DNA of 64,000 nucleotides. Origin: Gammaproteobacteria bacterium. Its GTDB lineage: Bacteria; Pseudomonadota; Gammaproteobacteria; HTCC5015. The DNA is taken from contig JANQRI010000034.1 of NCBI GenBank assembly GCA_028284675.1, positions 10,906 through 74,905 on the forward strand, read 5' to 3'. This document shows, piece after piece, positions 8,792 to 18,586 of this stretch; the first letter of the stretch is position 1; each line of letters opens with the position of its first letter. The translations under genes were made by a program, and so were the position numbers. The notes beneath the pieces were generated by a model that saw nothing but the letters and a program-made list of their open reading frames with translations, was not told the origin of the DNA and searched no databases.

Positions 8792-10462
8792 TCAGTCGCG
8801 TTCGTCCGGCCATGCTGTGAAAATCAATAATAATCCCGGTATGCCGAGTAACCAGCTTTCCAGTGGGATGTTCCAGATTAAGCTGGGTTCACGGCCATTC
8901 AGGCCGAATATGATGGCCGCACTGATTAACAGTGCGGAGCCGATTGTAATATAGAAACGGCGCCTATTGCCCTCTTTTATTCGATTTTCCAGGCGTTCGA
9001 GTGTTGAGTTTTGCAGTTGAACTTTCAGCTTGCCTTGAGAGCTTTCACGGATAATTTTATCCAGCCGCCCGGGTAAATCCGGCAGACGGCGCAGCCACTC
9101 AGGTGTCTGCCCCGGCAATCGGTCCAGTACCGCATGAAACATCACCTGCTCACGCATGGCTTTTTCCAGAAAAGGTTTGGCGCTTTGCCATAAGTCCAGG
9201 TCAGGATAAAGTTGTCTGCCGATGCCTTCGATATTTAACAGGGTTTTTTGTAAAAGAATTAATTGTGGTTGAATAACAAAATCGAAACGCCTGACAGTTT
9301 GAAACAACCGAACCAGGACATGACCGAATGAAATCTCTTTTAACGGCCGTGCAAAATTAGGCTCGCAAACGGTACGGATCGCCATTTCGAAATCGCCGAC
9401 CCTGACTGATGCCGGCACCCAGCCTGAGTCCAGGTGCAATTGTGCAACCCGGCGGTAATCGCGATTGAAAAATGCGAGAAAGTTTTCAGCCAGATAACGT
9501 TTGTCTTCATCACTGAGTGTACCGACAATGCCGAAATCCACCGCAATATATTTTGGGTTTTCCGGATCTTCAACCGAAACGAATATATTGCCCGGATGCA
9601 TATCGGCATGAAAGAAATTGTCGACAAAAACCTGCTTAAAAAAGATTTCCACGCCGTTTTCGGCAAGCTTTTTCATGTTGACGTTATGTGCTTTCAGCTG
9701 CGCGATATCATCGATTGAAATACCGGAAATGCGTTCCATCACCATAATGTTCTGGGTGGTCCATTGCCAATACACTTCCGGTATGTATATTAGTTTTGAG
9801 CCTTTGAAGTTGCGCCGTAACTGGCTTGCGTTCGCGGCTTCCCGCACCAAATCCAGTTCATCAAATATGGTTTTTTCAAAGTCGGAGATCAGTTCAATAG
9901 GTCGCAGGCGCCGTGCCTCTAATGAATAGCGTTCCGCAAGCTCAGCGATAACCCGCATCAAGCCGATATCCCGGAATATGGTTTTTTTGATATTGGGTCG
10001 AATCACTTTGACAACAACCCGGCGCCCATCCATTAGCTCCGCGCCATAAACCTGTGCAACCGATGCAGATGCAAGCGGCTTGTCATCAAAGTGCGCAAAG
10101 ATGGTGTTGATCGGCTGGCCCAGATTTTTTTCGATGATATCGCGGGCTTCTGTAGTTGGAAATGGCTGCACCTGATCCTGGAGAAAACTCAGCTCTTCGG
10201 CAATTTCTGCCGGAAGCAGGTCCCGCCGTGTGGAGATGATTTGTCCGAGCTTCACAAATATGGGGCCCAACTCCTCCAAAGCCAGACGTATGCGTTCGCC
10301 ATGTGAGCCCCGTGGTTTTTTGAACCAGTTCCACGGAGCGAGAAAATAGATAAACCGAACCGGCCTGAACAGATGTGCGGCCAGTACGATTTCATCCAGG
10401 CCGTGTTTGACCAGGATTCGGTTTATATATAAAAGGCGAAGGGCTTCCGAAGGGCGTATCAT
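8792..10462 (-). CDS. ubiB: Ubiquinone biosynthesis protein UbiB (ABC1/ADCK family)
   Basis: Atypical kinase-like membrane protein needed for aerobic ubiquinone synthesis; it acts as an ATPase with the Ubi complex. The family KxGQ motif appears in FVKLGQIISTRRDLLP, then ASASVAQVYGAEL (Ala-rich nucleotide loop), VVVKVIRPN (Lys), HADMHPGNIFV (catalytic loop) and VDFGIVGTL (DFG equivalent). Two C-terminal hydrophobic helices (ITIGSALLISAAIIFGL and LLGIPGLLLIFTAW) anchor it in the membrane. 556 residues is typical. It is the last gene of the ubiE-RDD-ubiJ-ubiB cluster on this strand, with 26 bp to ubiJ. Confidence 0.95.
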   Translation of the reverse strand: MIRPSEALRLLYINRILVKHGLDEIVLAAHLFRPVRFIYFLAPWNWFKKPRGSHGERIRLALEELGPIFVKLGQIISTRRDLLPAEIAEELSFLQDQVQPFPTTEARDIIEKNLGQPINTIFAHFDDKPLASASVAQVYGAELMDGRRVVVKVIRPNIKKTIFRDIGLMRVIAELAERYSLEARRLRPIELISDFEKTIFDELDLVREAANASQLRRNFKGSKLIYIPEVYWQWTTQNIMVMERISGISIDDIAQLKAHNVNMKKLAENGVEIFFKQVFVDNFFHADMHPGNIFVSVEDPENPKYIAVDFGIVGTLSDEDKRYLAENFLAFFNRDYRRVAQLHLDSGWVPASVRVGDFEMAIRTVCEPNFARPLKEISFGHVLVRLFQTVRRFDFVIQPQLILLQKTLLNIEGIGRQLYPDLDLWQSAKPFLEKAMREQVMFHAVLDRLPGQTPEWLRRLPDLPGRLDKIIRESSQGKLKVQLQNSTLERLENRIKEGNRRRFYITIGSALLISAAIIFGLNGREPSLIWNIPLESWLLGIPGLLLIFTAWPDERD

Positions 10463-10488
10463 TTTGAGTAATTTTGTATGCGTTACGG

Positions 10489-11094
10489 TTAGGTTTTTTC
10501 CAGGTTTTCGATACGCGCCTGAAGCCGGTCTGCGTGTTCCCGCAGAGTATCCACTTCATCCATAAAATTCTCAACCTCAATTCGGGTCGGGAGGTCACGG
10601 GATTCTTCCTGTAAGTACTCACTGAAAGTTGCCGTCAATGAGTCGGCAGATCTTTTTTTCCAGTTCAGCAGTTTTCGTACAATCTGGCCCGAGCTATGCG
10701 CCGGGATATCGCCGACATATTCCGCAAATACCCCTTCCCAGTCTATATCCAACGCACTGAGGATATGCTTAAATTTTTTTCCAAGTGCCACATCGCCTTG
10801 AATTTCGATTTCACCGGCTTGTAATAACGGGGTGGGATCATCCATCGCGGCTAATTTGACTAATGCCAGTGGTGCGCCGCGGATCATGACATCCGGCGTC
10901 CCGGGCGATTCCGGCATAATCTGCAGTTCGGTGTGTCTGATAGAAAAAGGTATGCGCAGCTCTAAACCGAGAACGTCAATGACGAATGTATTATCTTCCA
11001 GCGGTTTGAGTTTTGCGGGGAAGTCGGGGTCAAGCGCGAGCAAGCGGTTGATGGCCTGGCTTATTTTTTCGCGATAATCCGGTTGCGGGATCAT
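10489..11094 (-). CDS. ubiJ: Ubiquinone biosynthesis accessory factor UbiJ (SCP2 domain)
   Basis: Lipid-binding assembly factor that, with UbiK, helps the Ubi enzymes handle hydrophobic intermediates. The 201 residues carry an N-terminal SCP2-like fold (residues 10-110: GLELRIPFSIRHTELQIM, APLALVKLA, GEIEIQGDVALGKKF) and a C-terminal coiled-coil tail (EVDTLREHADRLQARIENLE). The position between ubiE and ubiB is diagnostic for the family. Its ATG overlaps the stop of the RDD gene, so translation is probably coupled. Confidence 0.9.
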   Translation of the reverse strand: MIPQPDYREKISQAINRLLALDPDFPAKLKPLEDNTFVIDVLGLELRIPFSIRHTELQIMPESPGTPDVMIRGAPLALVKLAAMDDPTPLLQAGEIEIQGDVALGKKFKHILSALDIDWEGVFAEYVGDIPAHSSGQIVRKLLNWKKRSADSLTATFSEYLQEESRDLPTRIEVENFMDEVDTLREHADRLQARIENLEKT

Positions 11095-11579
11095 TTTATT
11101 TGTTTGGCCAGCACGCTAAGCGCTTTACTGGCCTGCTCTTCCATAATAACCACAGAATCAGCGATTTTATCATGAAAGCCCTGGCGTTTAGGGTCCCAGA
11201 TAACCCATAAAAATCCCAGGCAAAGTGGCAGTGCCGAAACAAGATAGCACAGGTAACGCAGGGCCGCCCGGGCTGTGGTCAGGGGTTGACCGGTTTTGGC
11301 GTTTACGACGATACAACCCATAAGTAATTTACCCGGCGTGGCTTTCAGTTTTACCCAGAAGTATACGGTGAGGATAAAAGGCAGTGCGGTATCGATCACG
11401 CCTTCCAGTGGGCTGTAGAATACCTCATTATGGGGACTGATAAGCCAATAAAAATATTCCGGGCCAAATATCAGGCAAAATAATAGCGCGGTGATGCTGC
11501 CGAAGAGTATTTGATCCAGCAATGTAGCGAACAGGCGCCGCCAAAAGCCGGCATATAGTGTATACGGGCTGAGGGTCAA
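11091..11579 (-). CDS. RDD-family membrane protein
   Basis: 162-residue membrane protein of the RDD family. The N-terminal FWRRLFATLLDQILFGSI has the characteristic Arg and Asp in the first helix. Two more hydrophobic segments follow, with the family's later motif in ATPGKLLMGCIVVNAKTGQPL and GFHDKIADSVVI at the end. The function of RDD proteins is mostly unknown; some affect ion or osmotic tolerance. The start is a TTG overlapping the ubiE stop (TTGA), and the end overlaps the ubiJ ATG, so it sits inside a tightly coupled ubiquinone operon. Whether it has any role in quinone synthesis cannot be read from sequence. Confidence 0.85.
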   Translation of the reverse strand: MTLSPYTLYAGFWRRLFATLLDQILFGSITALLFCLIFGPEYFYWLISPHNEVFYSPLEGVIDTALPFILTVYFWVKLKATPGKLLMGCIVVNAKTGQPLTTARAALRYLCYLVSALPLCLGFLWVIWDPKRQGFHDKIADSVVIMEEQASKALSVLAKQIK

Positions 11580-12319
11580 AATTTATATCCGCTGTGCAGG
11601 GCAACGATGCCTCCACTGAGGTTTAGGTAGCGCGTGCGTTTAAAGCCGCTTTGTTCAAACATAGCTTGCAGGGTTTTCTGGTCAGGGTGTTTGCGAATCG
11701 ATTCGACCAGGTATTGATAGCTGTCTGCATCGCCGGTAATCCAGCGGCCCAGCTTTGGAATGATATTGAATGAATAGGCATCATAAAGTTTTTCCAAAAA
11801 ACCAACCGCCGGTTTGGAAAATTCCAGTACTAAAAAACGGCCGCCGGGCTTAAGAACACGATGGGCACTTTTTAGTGCGGCTTCTTTATTGGTAACGTTG
11901 CGGAGGCCGAATGCCATGGTGATGCAGTGAAAATGATTTTCTGCAAAAGGCAATGATTCGGCGTTGGCCTGCACATATTCAATATTACCGGCGAACCCCA
12001 TATCCAGCAGCCGTGTCCGGCCATGTTGCAACATGGCTTCATTGATATCTGCCAGCACCACCTGCCCCTCGGCTCCAACCTGCCGGGCGATCAGGGCTGC
12101 GAGGTCACCGGTACCACCGGCCAGATCGAGAACGCGTTGTCCCGGGCGCAGCTGTGCGGTCGTAATAGTGAAACGCTTCCAGAGCCGGTGAATGCCCATC
12201 GACATCAGGTCGTTCATCAAGTCATAGCGGCTTGCAACCGAGTTAAATACTTCGGCTACTCGTCGGGACTTTTCTTCTGTTGGTATCTCTGAGAAACCGA
12301 AATCGGTGGTTTTGTCCAT
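11576..12319 (-). CDS. ubiE: Ubiquinone/menaquinone C-methyltransferase
   Basis: SAM-dependent methyltransferase that adds the C-2 methyl group in ubiquinone (and, where made, menaquinone) synthesis. Its 247 residues contain the SAM-binding motif VLDLAGGTGDLAALI, the acidic end of strand 2 (VVLADINEAML), and UbiE-specific stretches such as RYDLMNDLMSMGIHRLWK, ITMAFGLRNVTNKE and LEFSKP. It is the first gene of the ubiE-RDD-ubiJ-ubiB operon; the promoter is likely in the 100-bp gap to 12422. Confidence 0.96.
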   Translation of the reverse strand: MDKTTDFGFSEIPTEEKSRRVAEVFNSVASRYDLMNDLMSMGIHRLWKRFTITTAQLRPGQRVLDLAGGTGDLAALIARQVGAEGQVVLADINEAMLQHGRTRLLDMGFAGNIEYVQANAESLPFAENHFHCITMAFGLRNVTNKEAALKSAHRVLKPGGRFLVLEFSKPAVGFLEKLYDAYSFNIIPKLGRWITGDADSYQYLVESIRKHPDQKTLQAMFEQSGFKRTRYLNLSGGIVALHSGYKF

Positions 12320-12421
12320 ACGCCATAGTCTACGCTAACATCCGGCTGCCCGGTAGAGATATTGGATATTGTATAGAAACCTGCCTCAGATGCAGGCTAC
12401 GGTGAAGTTATCTGCCGTTGT

Positions 12422-14587
12422 TTATTGTTGGTTTTCGGTATTCTGTGGATTTTCGAGAAAACGTCCGGCGCGTTCGGCTTGCATGGGCTGTGCAAAATAA
12501 AAACCCTGTGCTTGATCGCAGTCGTGAGCTTTCAGAAAGCTCAGGTGTTGCTCATTTTCAACCCCTTCAGCCACGACCTTTGCATGCAGGTTTTTTGCCA
12601 GCGCAATAATGGTTGTCGCAATAGTGGCATCGTTGGTATTTTCCGGCAGGTTTTTGATGAATGACGTATCAATTTGAAGGCCGTCGATTGGAAAAATACT
12701 GAGGTGCTTCAATGAGGAGTAGCTTGTTCCGAAGTCATCTATATACACTCTGACACCGATATCCTTTAAGCCGCAGATAATATCAGCCGCATGGTCGAAG
12801 TTTTTTAACAGCATGCTTTCGGTGATTTCCACAATTAAGTGGTTGGCATTTAAATCGAATTTATCCAATGAGGTTTTTATCGTATCAATAATATCTTTGG
12901 CGGCAAACTGACGGGCGGATAAATTTATTGATACATCAATTGTGTGGCCCTGTTCATGCCAAAGCTTGGTTTGTTTGAGTGCGTTTTCAATAATCCATTT
13001 GCCCAATGAAAAAATTATGCCGCTATTTTCTGCAATGGGTATAAACTCATCCGGCATCAGTAAACCCAGTTCGGAATGCTGCCAGCGAACCAAAGCTTCA
13101 AAACATACTGCTTTACCGGTCTGGATATTAATTTTAGGCTGGTAGACCAGATAAGCTTTTTCAGCAAACTTTTGCTGGGCAAGTTCGCTTTCAATTTTAA
13201 ATCTTCGATAGGCTTTACGGTTGACTTCCGAGTCGTAAAACTGGAATTTATTTTTGCCGGTGGATTTGGCGGTATATAGTGCTACATCGGCATACTTTAT
13301 TAATCCGACCGGGTCCAGCGCATCCAGTGGGTAAAGTGCAATGCCTATGCTGATGCCGACCTCCAGAGTATGCGAATCCAGGTTTATCGGTTTATTGATA
13401 CTGGATATGATGCGGTGACAAAGTCTGGGGATAACGGACGGGTCGATATTGTTCTCGAGTAAGATGATGAACTCATCGCCTCCGAGTCGTGCGATTGAGT
13501 CATTGATTGATTTCAGGTCCTCGAATGTATTGCGGCTGATAATATCACTGTCGCGAACACATTGATGCAGTCGGTTGCTGACGGTTCTTAACAGTGCATC
13601 CCCGACCTCGCTGCCTAAAGAGTCATTGATATGTTGAAAATCGTCCAGATCCAGCAACATGACTGCCAGCTTATGTCCGTAGCGTGTCGCTTTTATAATC
13701 GCTTGCTTTAGATTTTTTTCAAAGTTCGAACGATTTGGTAAATCAGTTAATGGATCATGATGCGCCAGATAACGGATTTTCTCCTCGGCGGTACGATGCC
13801 GGGTGATATCCTGAATAATACCGACGATATAAGCCGGTTCCCCGGTGTTTTCGTCGGGTAATACTTCAGCTCTTTCCTGCACATACACTGTTTCCAGGTT
13901 GGTCTTTACCAGCCGGTACTCGGTTTCACTCTCTGTGCGGCCTTTTTTAAAAAGGTTGTTGATATGGTCGGAGACTCTCTGTTTGTCATCTTCATGCACA
14001 TAATCCAGAATGACATTGTGGTGGGCGACCCGGATATCATTACTGAATCCAACCAGTTTGTATAATTCATCTGACCAGGTGAGAGTTTTGTTGCGAATAT
14101 CCCAGGTCCATTCTGAAATTTTCGCGACTTTTTTGGTGCGCAATAAATGTGATCGGTTTGCGGCCTGCTGGGCATTTTTGTTTGCGTCGTCAAGCAGGCG
14201 CAGAATTTTAACGCCTAATGATGTTGCATTGACCGGCTTTGATACCCATTCTGATGCGCCGGCTTTGTAAAGTTGTGTTAATAACGAGGCGTTGTTGCTG
14301 TCTGCGGTAACGAGCACCACCAGGTTTTTCCATTGGCTGTTTTGCCTGATTTTATCGCATACCTCAATGTTATCTGTTTCCTTTTGATGCAGGTCTAAAA
14401 ATACTGCAGCAATTTTATGTTCGGCGTTTTCCAGATTTCGGTATACTGCATCTACATCTGCAGCAAACAGTGACGCAAGCCCCAGCTTTTCCAATGCCTT
14501 GGCCATTGCAGTTTGGTTTTCTGTGTCGGGGGTGGCTATCAGCACGGAGCGGTTATTATCGGTCTGACCGGAATTATTTTGTTTCAT
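12422..14587 (-). CDS. Receiver-PAS-GGDEF-EAL c-di-GMP signalling protein
   Basis: Hybrid c-di-GMP turnover protein, 721 residues. A receiver-like domain spans about 14-135 (VLIATPDTEN, AVFLDLHQKE with the likely phospho-Asp, SKPVN). A PAS fold follows at about 150-270 (WTWDIRNKTLTWSDELYKL). The GGDEF domain (about 275-450) has DPLTDLPNRSNF and an intact RLGGDEF, but lacks the RxxD inhibitory site at the usual spacing and contains a roughly 14-residue insertion just before GGDEF. The EAL domain (about 465-710) has FEALVRW, IDDFGTSYSSL and VVAEGVEN, so phosphodiesterase activity is likely intact. It is monocistronic by spacing. Confidence 0.92.
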   Translation of the reverse strand: MKQNNSGQTDNNRSVLIATPDTENQTAMAKALEKLGLASLFAADVDAVYRNLENAEHKIAAVFLDLHQKETDNIEVCDKIRQNSQWKNLVVLVTADSNNASLLTQLYKAGASEWVSKPVNATSLGVKILRLLDDANKNAQQAANRSHLLRTKKVAKISEWTWDIRNKTLTWSDELYKLVGFSNDIRVAHHNVILDYVHEDDKQRVSDHINNLFKKGRTESETEYRLVKTNLETVYVQERAEVLPDENTGEPAYIVGIIQDITRHRTAEEKIRYLAHHDPLTDLPNRSNFEKNLKQAIIKATRYGHKLAVMLLDLDDFQHINDSLGSEVGDALLRTVSNRLHQCVRDSDIISRNTFEDLKSINDSIARLGGDEFIILLENNIDPSVIPRLCHRIISSINKPINLDSHTLEVGISIGIALYPLDALDPVGLIKYADVALYTAKSTGKNKFQFYDSEVNRKAYRRFKIESELAQQKFAEKAYLVYQPKINIQTGKAVCFEALVRWQHSELGLLMPDEFIPIAENSGIIFSLGKWIIENALKQTKLWHEQGHTIDVSINLSARQFAAKDIIDTIKTSLDKFDLNANHLIVEITESMLLKNFDHAADIICGLKDIGVRVYIDDFGTSYSSLKHLSIFPIDGLQIDTSFIKNLPENTNDATIATTIIALAKNLHAKVVAEGVENEQHLSFLKAHDCDQAQGFYFAQPMQAERAGRFLENPQNTENQQ

Positions 14588-14750
14588 GCTCTTTCTCTGG
14601 CGGCTACACTGGTTGCTGTGAGTTTATTTATCAGAGTATAACGGCAGACCGGCCCTGGAACTGTGCCGACCTTCAAAATTGCGATCTTCGGATAGATAAC
14701 GCAGGTGAATTTCATAGCAAAAATAAGGCTTTAGACTAATTAAAAATCGG

Positions 14751-16922
14751 CTATCGTTTCGAGCGTGCTACTTTTAAAACCGCCTTGCGGTTACGGATGC
14801 GCCGCATCAGATTGGCCAACATGACCCGGTTTTTAACGGATACAACAAAATAGAGCGTGACTTGTCCGCTATATTTTTCAACCTGGCTGACGTTCTCGAT
14901 ATTACAATTTTCGGAGATGATGGTTGCGATTTGTGCCAACACTCCGCGTGAGTTTGTTACGTCTACCCTGATAGTGGCCGGGAATGTAGAAGTAATATCC
15001 TCTGCCCATTCGACTTCCAGCTTATTCTCGACATGTTTGCGGTACTCGCGGGTATTACGGCATGACTGGCGGTGGATCACGATCCCACTGCCGGGGTTTA
15101 CCAGGCCGAGGATATTATCGCCGGGAATCGGCTGACAGCATTTACCGAAGGAGACGGTCAGCCCTTCGGTGCCTTTTATCGAGAGCGGTTTGATCTTCAG
15201 ATCTTTTTCTTCGGCTTGGGCGGCCGACTCGCCCGGTGCGATGCGGCGTGCAACCAGTTTAGGCATACGGTTGCCCAGGCCTATGTCGCTCAGTAGCGCT
15301 TCCAATGAGTCATAGCCGTACTCTTCCAATACAATACTCATCGTACGCTCGGGTATATCTTCGATGGAAATATTATAGGCATCCAGCTCTTTGCTGAGCA
15401 GTCGTCGCCCCAGGCGCAGGCTGTCTTCATGTGTCAGGTTTTTCAGGTAATGGCGGATAGAAGCACGTGCTTTTGCGGTGACCACAAAGTTTAACCAGCT
15501 GGGATTCGGTCGCGCGGCGGTGTGAGTTACGATCTCAACGGTTTGACCGCTTTGTAATACCGTGCTTAATGGGGCAACACGAAGATCAATTTTTGCCGAC
15601 ATGCAGGTGTTGCCGACATCAGTGTGGATTGCGTATGCGAAATCCACAATCGTTCCGCCACGAGGCAGCTCGATAATTTTGCCCTGCGGGGTAAAAACAT
15701 AAACCTCATCCGGAAACAGGTCGACTTTTACGTTTTCCAAAAATTCAATTGGATTGCCGGCCTGTTGCTGAATTTCGAGCAGGTTTTGCAGCCATTGTTG
15801 AGTATGTGATTTTTCAGTTACAGACGGGCTTTCATGGCCGCTTTTGTAAACCCAGTGGGCGGCAATGCCGGATTCTGCAAAATTATCCATTTCCTCGGTC
15901 CGAATCTGAACTTCGATCGGAATGCCATGCGGGCCGAACACGGTTGTATGCAGTGACTGGTAACCGTTGGTTTTGGGGATCGCAATATAGTCCTTAAACA
16001 GGCCGGGAACCGGTTTGTAAGCATTGTGTACGATGCCCAGCACGCGATAGCATTCGTCGACGGTTTTGCCGACGATTCGCAGTGCAAACAAATCCATGAT
16101 CTCGGTGTAGCGAACCCGCCGGATTTTCATCTTGTTATAAAGGCTGTGCAGCGTCTTTTCGCGGGTTTTGATGCGCACCGGGGTCAGCTCGGATTCCTCC
16201 ATTAATGCCTGAATCGTAATTTCAACCTTGTCCATCACCTCCTTGCGGTTTTGCCGGGCTTTTTTTACATGATCGCTCAGGATTTGATACCGCATTGGGT
16301 ACAGTGCCTGTAAGCCGAGATCCTGCATTTCAATACGCCAGCTGTTGATACCCAGGCGCATTGCAATCGGAGCATAAACTTCGAGGGTCTCACGTGCTAT
16401 GCGGCGTTGTTTGGGCTTGGGCATAAACCCCAGTGTGCGCATATTGTGCAGGCGGTCTGCCAGCTTAATCAAAATAACCCGAATATCTTCCGTCATTGCG
16501 AGGATCATTTTGCGAAAACTTGCGGCGGCGGCTTCAGCTTTGGTATCAAAGTGGATCTGATCCAGCTTGCTGACACCGTCAACCAGTTCGGCCACCTGAG
16601 TTCCGAATGCTTCGGCAATATGGCTTTTGGCGGTCTCAGTGTCTTCGATCACATCATGGAGAATCGCGGCGACGATCGACTCGGTGTCCATTTCAAGCTC
16701 TGCCAGCAATGCGGCGACTGCGACCGGGTGATGAATATAGGGTTCGCCGGAAAGCCTGAGCTGGCCTTTGTGTGCCTGGGCTCCGAACTTGTAGGCACGC
16801 AAAACCTCCCGGATTTCGGTTTCGGAAAGGTAGGTACCGAGCTTTGCAGCCAGCTCCGAGATAATCGGGTCCTGCCGGGGAAGCCCCGATGAAGGGTTAA
16901 ATTGAGATGTCGCCTTTACCAT
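14751..16922 (-). CDS. spoT: Bifunctional (p)ppGpp synthetase/hydrolase
   Basis: Controls the stringent-response alarmone by making and degrading (p)ppGpp. 723 residues in the long RelA/SpoT order: HD hydrolase domain (HHPVAVAALL and the catalytic LHDVIEDTE), synthetase domain (KDYIAIPKTNGYQSLHTT, EVQIRTEEMDNFAE), TGS domain (VYVFTPQGKIIELPRGGT), a Cys-containing ZFD/CC region (GKCCQPIPGD) and a C-terminal ACT domain (IRVDVTNSRGVLAQIATII). The intact HD motif identifies SpoT rather than the hydrolase-dead RelA. Gene order gmk-rpoZ-spoT matches Escherichia coli. 57 bp from rpoZ. Confidence 0.96.
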   Translation of the reverse strand: MVKATSQFNPSSGLPRQDPIISELAAKLGTYLSETEIREVLRAYKFGAQAHKGQLRLSGEPYIHHPVAVAALLAELEMDTESIVAAILHDVIEDTETAKSHIAEAFGTQVAELVDGVSKLDQIHFDTKAEAAAASFRKMILAMTEDIRVILIKLADRLHNMRTLGFMPKPKQRRIARETLEVYAPIAMRLGINSWRIEMQDLGLQALYPMRYQILSDHVKKARQNRKEVMDKVEITIQALMEESELTPVRIKTREKTLHSLYNKMKIRRVRYTEIMDLFALRIVGKTVDECYRVLGIVHNAYKPVPGLFKDYIAIPKTNGYQSLHTTVFGPHGIPIEVQIRTEEMDNFAESGIAAHWVYKSGHESPSVTEKSHTQQWLQNLLEIQQQAGNPIEFLENVKVDLFPDEVYVFTPQGKIIELPRGGTIVDFAYAIHTDVGNTCMSAKIDLRVAPLSTVLQSGQTVEIVTHTAARPNPSWLNFVVTAKARASIRHYLKNLTHEDSLRLGRRLLSKELDAYNISIEDIPERTMSIVLEEYGYDSLEALLSDIGLGNRMPKLVARRIAPGESAAQAEEKDLKIKPLSIKGTEGLTVSFGKCCQPIPGDNILGLVNPGSGIVIHRQSCRNTREYRKHVENKLEVEWAEDITSTFPATIRVDVTNSRGVLAQIATIISENCNIENVSQVEKYSGQVTLYFVVSVKNRVMLANLMRRIRNRKAVLKVARSKR

Positions 16923-16979
16923 AGTAATTAATGGCGTTTTGGCAAGACGTGAAAGAATCAGCCCCCGGTGGGGCCCGGA

Positions 16980-17249
16980 TCAAGCGCTATGCGGAATAGT
17001 CGTCTCTTCGGTGGTTTCTTCGAGTTCAGCTAAATTCAATTCAGGGTCGATTTTTTCATCAAGCACTTCGCGTCCGACTTTACTGGCAGCAATTTCACGC
17101 AATGCGATAACAGTGGGCTTGTCACCGTCTTTGGGCAATAAAGGATCAGAGCCAGCACAGATTTGCCGGGTTCGTTTCGCTGCAACCAGCACGAGCTGGA
17201 ACAAATTATCCACTTGATGGAGACAGTCTTCGACCGTAACGCGTGCCAT
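16980..17249 (-). CDS. rpoZ: RNA polymerase omega subunit
   Basis: Small subunit that aids assembly of RNA polymerase around beta-prime and takes part in ppGpp binding. The start ATG at 17249 (MARVTVEDCL) has GGAG upstream and gives the standard N-terminus; a TTG two codons earlier is less likely. The conserved FQLVLVAAKRTRQI and KPTVIALREIAASKV segments are present. 89 residues is normal. It sits between gmk and spoT, the conserved arrangement. Confidence 0.95.
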   Translation of the reverse strand: MARVTVEDCLHQVDNLFQLVLVAAKRTRQICAGSDPLLPKDGDKPTVIALREIAASKVGREVLDEKIDPELNLAELEETTEETTIPHSA

Positions 17250-17337
17250 TACCAAAATGCTCCTAAATAGTACAGAATTTACGGATTATAAAGGAATGCC
17301 CGGGATCAGGCCAGCCTATAGGCCGGTAAATGCGAAG

Positions 17338-17952
17338 TCAGGACAATAATGAGTTTAACAGTTCCGCATGAATCGCCTGTTGACGCTTTTGTCTAAGTCG
17401 CTCACAGGTGATGATTGCGAGGAGCTCTTTAAGCGCCTGCTCGAAATCATCGTTAATCACCAGAAAATCACTCTCGGCATAATGGGCGATTTCATTTTTG
17501 GCCGCAGCCATGCGCCTTGTGATGGTTTCCTCGCTATCCTGAGCGCGTGAGCGTAACCGCTCTTCCAATGTGCTTCGGGATGGCGGCAGAATAAAAATTG
17601 AAACAGTGGCTGGATTTTGCCGCCGGACCTGAGCCGCGCCCTGCCAATCGATTTCCAGGATCACATCTTTGCCCGAGTTGAGCAGGCTTTCAACGCTGCT
17701 GCTTGCTGTGCCGTAATAGTTACCGAAAACACTTGCATGCTCCAGAAACGCATTTTGGTTTACCAACTTGGTAAATGCCTCTGGAGTCACAAAATGATAA
17801 TCCTGTCCGTCGACTTCCCCCGGGCGTTTGGCTCGCGTAGTATGTGAGATGGACAGTTTTGTGCGTGCATCACGTTCCAGTAGTGCATGGACCAGACTGG
17901 TCTTTCCTGCACCTGAGGGTGCGGATATGGTAAATAGGGTGCCGAGTGCCAT
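17338..17952 (-). CDS. gmk: Guanylate kinase
   Basis: Phosphorylates GMP to GDP. Its 204 residues contain the P-loop SAPSGAGKTSLVHALL, the GMP-binding SISHTTRAKRPGEVDG with YHFV, and VILEIDWQGAAQVRR. It is the first gene of the gmk-rpoZ-spoT run and is divergent from the NYN-domain gene at 18050, with a 97-bp shared promoter region. Confidence 0.97.
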   Translation of the reverse strand: MALGTLFTISAPSGAGKTSLVHALLERDARTKLSISHTTRAKRPGEVDGQDYHFVTPEAFTKLVNQNAFLEHASVFGNYYGTASSSVESLLNSGKDVILEIDWQGAAQVRRQNPATVSIFILPPSRSTLEERLRSRAQDSEETITRRMAAAKNEIAHYAESDFLVINDDFEQALKELLAIITCERLRQKRQQAIHAELLNSLLS

Positions 17953-18049
17953 AATGTTTGCAAGCTTAAAAAAAAGCTCCAGAATCTACAAGCGGATCGA
18001 GTGTCAGGTACAGCTTTTTTCCTAAAAATGAATTTAGATCAGGTGTTAC

Positions 18050-18574
18050 ATGACAAGCCATAGCCCGGAACAAATAAAGATAAGCCAGTCGGTCGCCATT
18101 CTGGTGGATGGCAACAATATGGAGCGAAGCATCCATAATGAAACCAATGATCAGCAGACAATGTTAAATTTCGATACGCTAATCGCACGGTTGCTGGATA
18201 ACCGGGGTTTGAACCGGCTGGTTTATTTTCGTGAAGGTAAGCAGATTTCGTCCAAACTGCAGGAGCGTTTGCATCATCATTATCACGGCTCGGTGCGCCC
18301 CTGTCACAAAAGTGCAGATATTCCGTTGACAATCAAGGCCACTCAGCTGGCCAGTAAAGTTGACACAATTATTATTATGTCGGGTGATTCTGACTATGTT
18401 GAGCTGGTCAGGCATTTGAAGTCAGAGGGGGTCAGGGTTGAAATAGCCGCGATTGCGAGTACCACATCGCAGCTATTGATCGATGAGGCGGATCACTTTC
18501 ACCCGGTGACTTCGGATGACTGGTTTACGTTGGCACCGAAGAAGACCTCAAAAAGAGGCAAACGGTCAAAATAA
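18050..18574 (+). CDS. NYN-domain protein (LabA/DUF88 family), probable nuclease
   Basis: 174 residues with a PIN-like NYN fold. The first acidic strand is VAILVDGNNMERSI, and the second acidic cluster is IIIMSGDSDYVELVRHLKSE followed by VRVEIAAI. Together these supply the Asp residues that bind metal in NYN nucleases. A basic tail (KKTSKRGKRSK) could bind nucleic acid. The ATG has AGGTG upstream. It is monocistronic and convergent with the redoxin gene 12 bp downstream. RNA cleavage is inferred from the family; the substrate is unknown. Confidence 0.8.
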   Translation: MTSHSPEQIKISQSVAILVDGNNMERSIHNETNDQQTMLNFDTLIARLLDNRGLNRLVYFREGKQISSKLQERLHHHYHGSVRPCHKSADIPLTIKATQLASKVDTIIIMSGDSDYVELVRHLKSEGVRVEIAAIASTTSQLLIDEADHFHPVTSDDWFTLAPKKTSKRGKRSK

Positions 18575-18586
18575 TTTCTTACGGCA

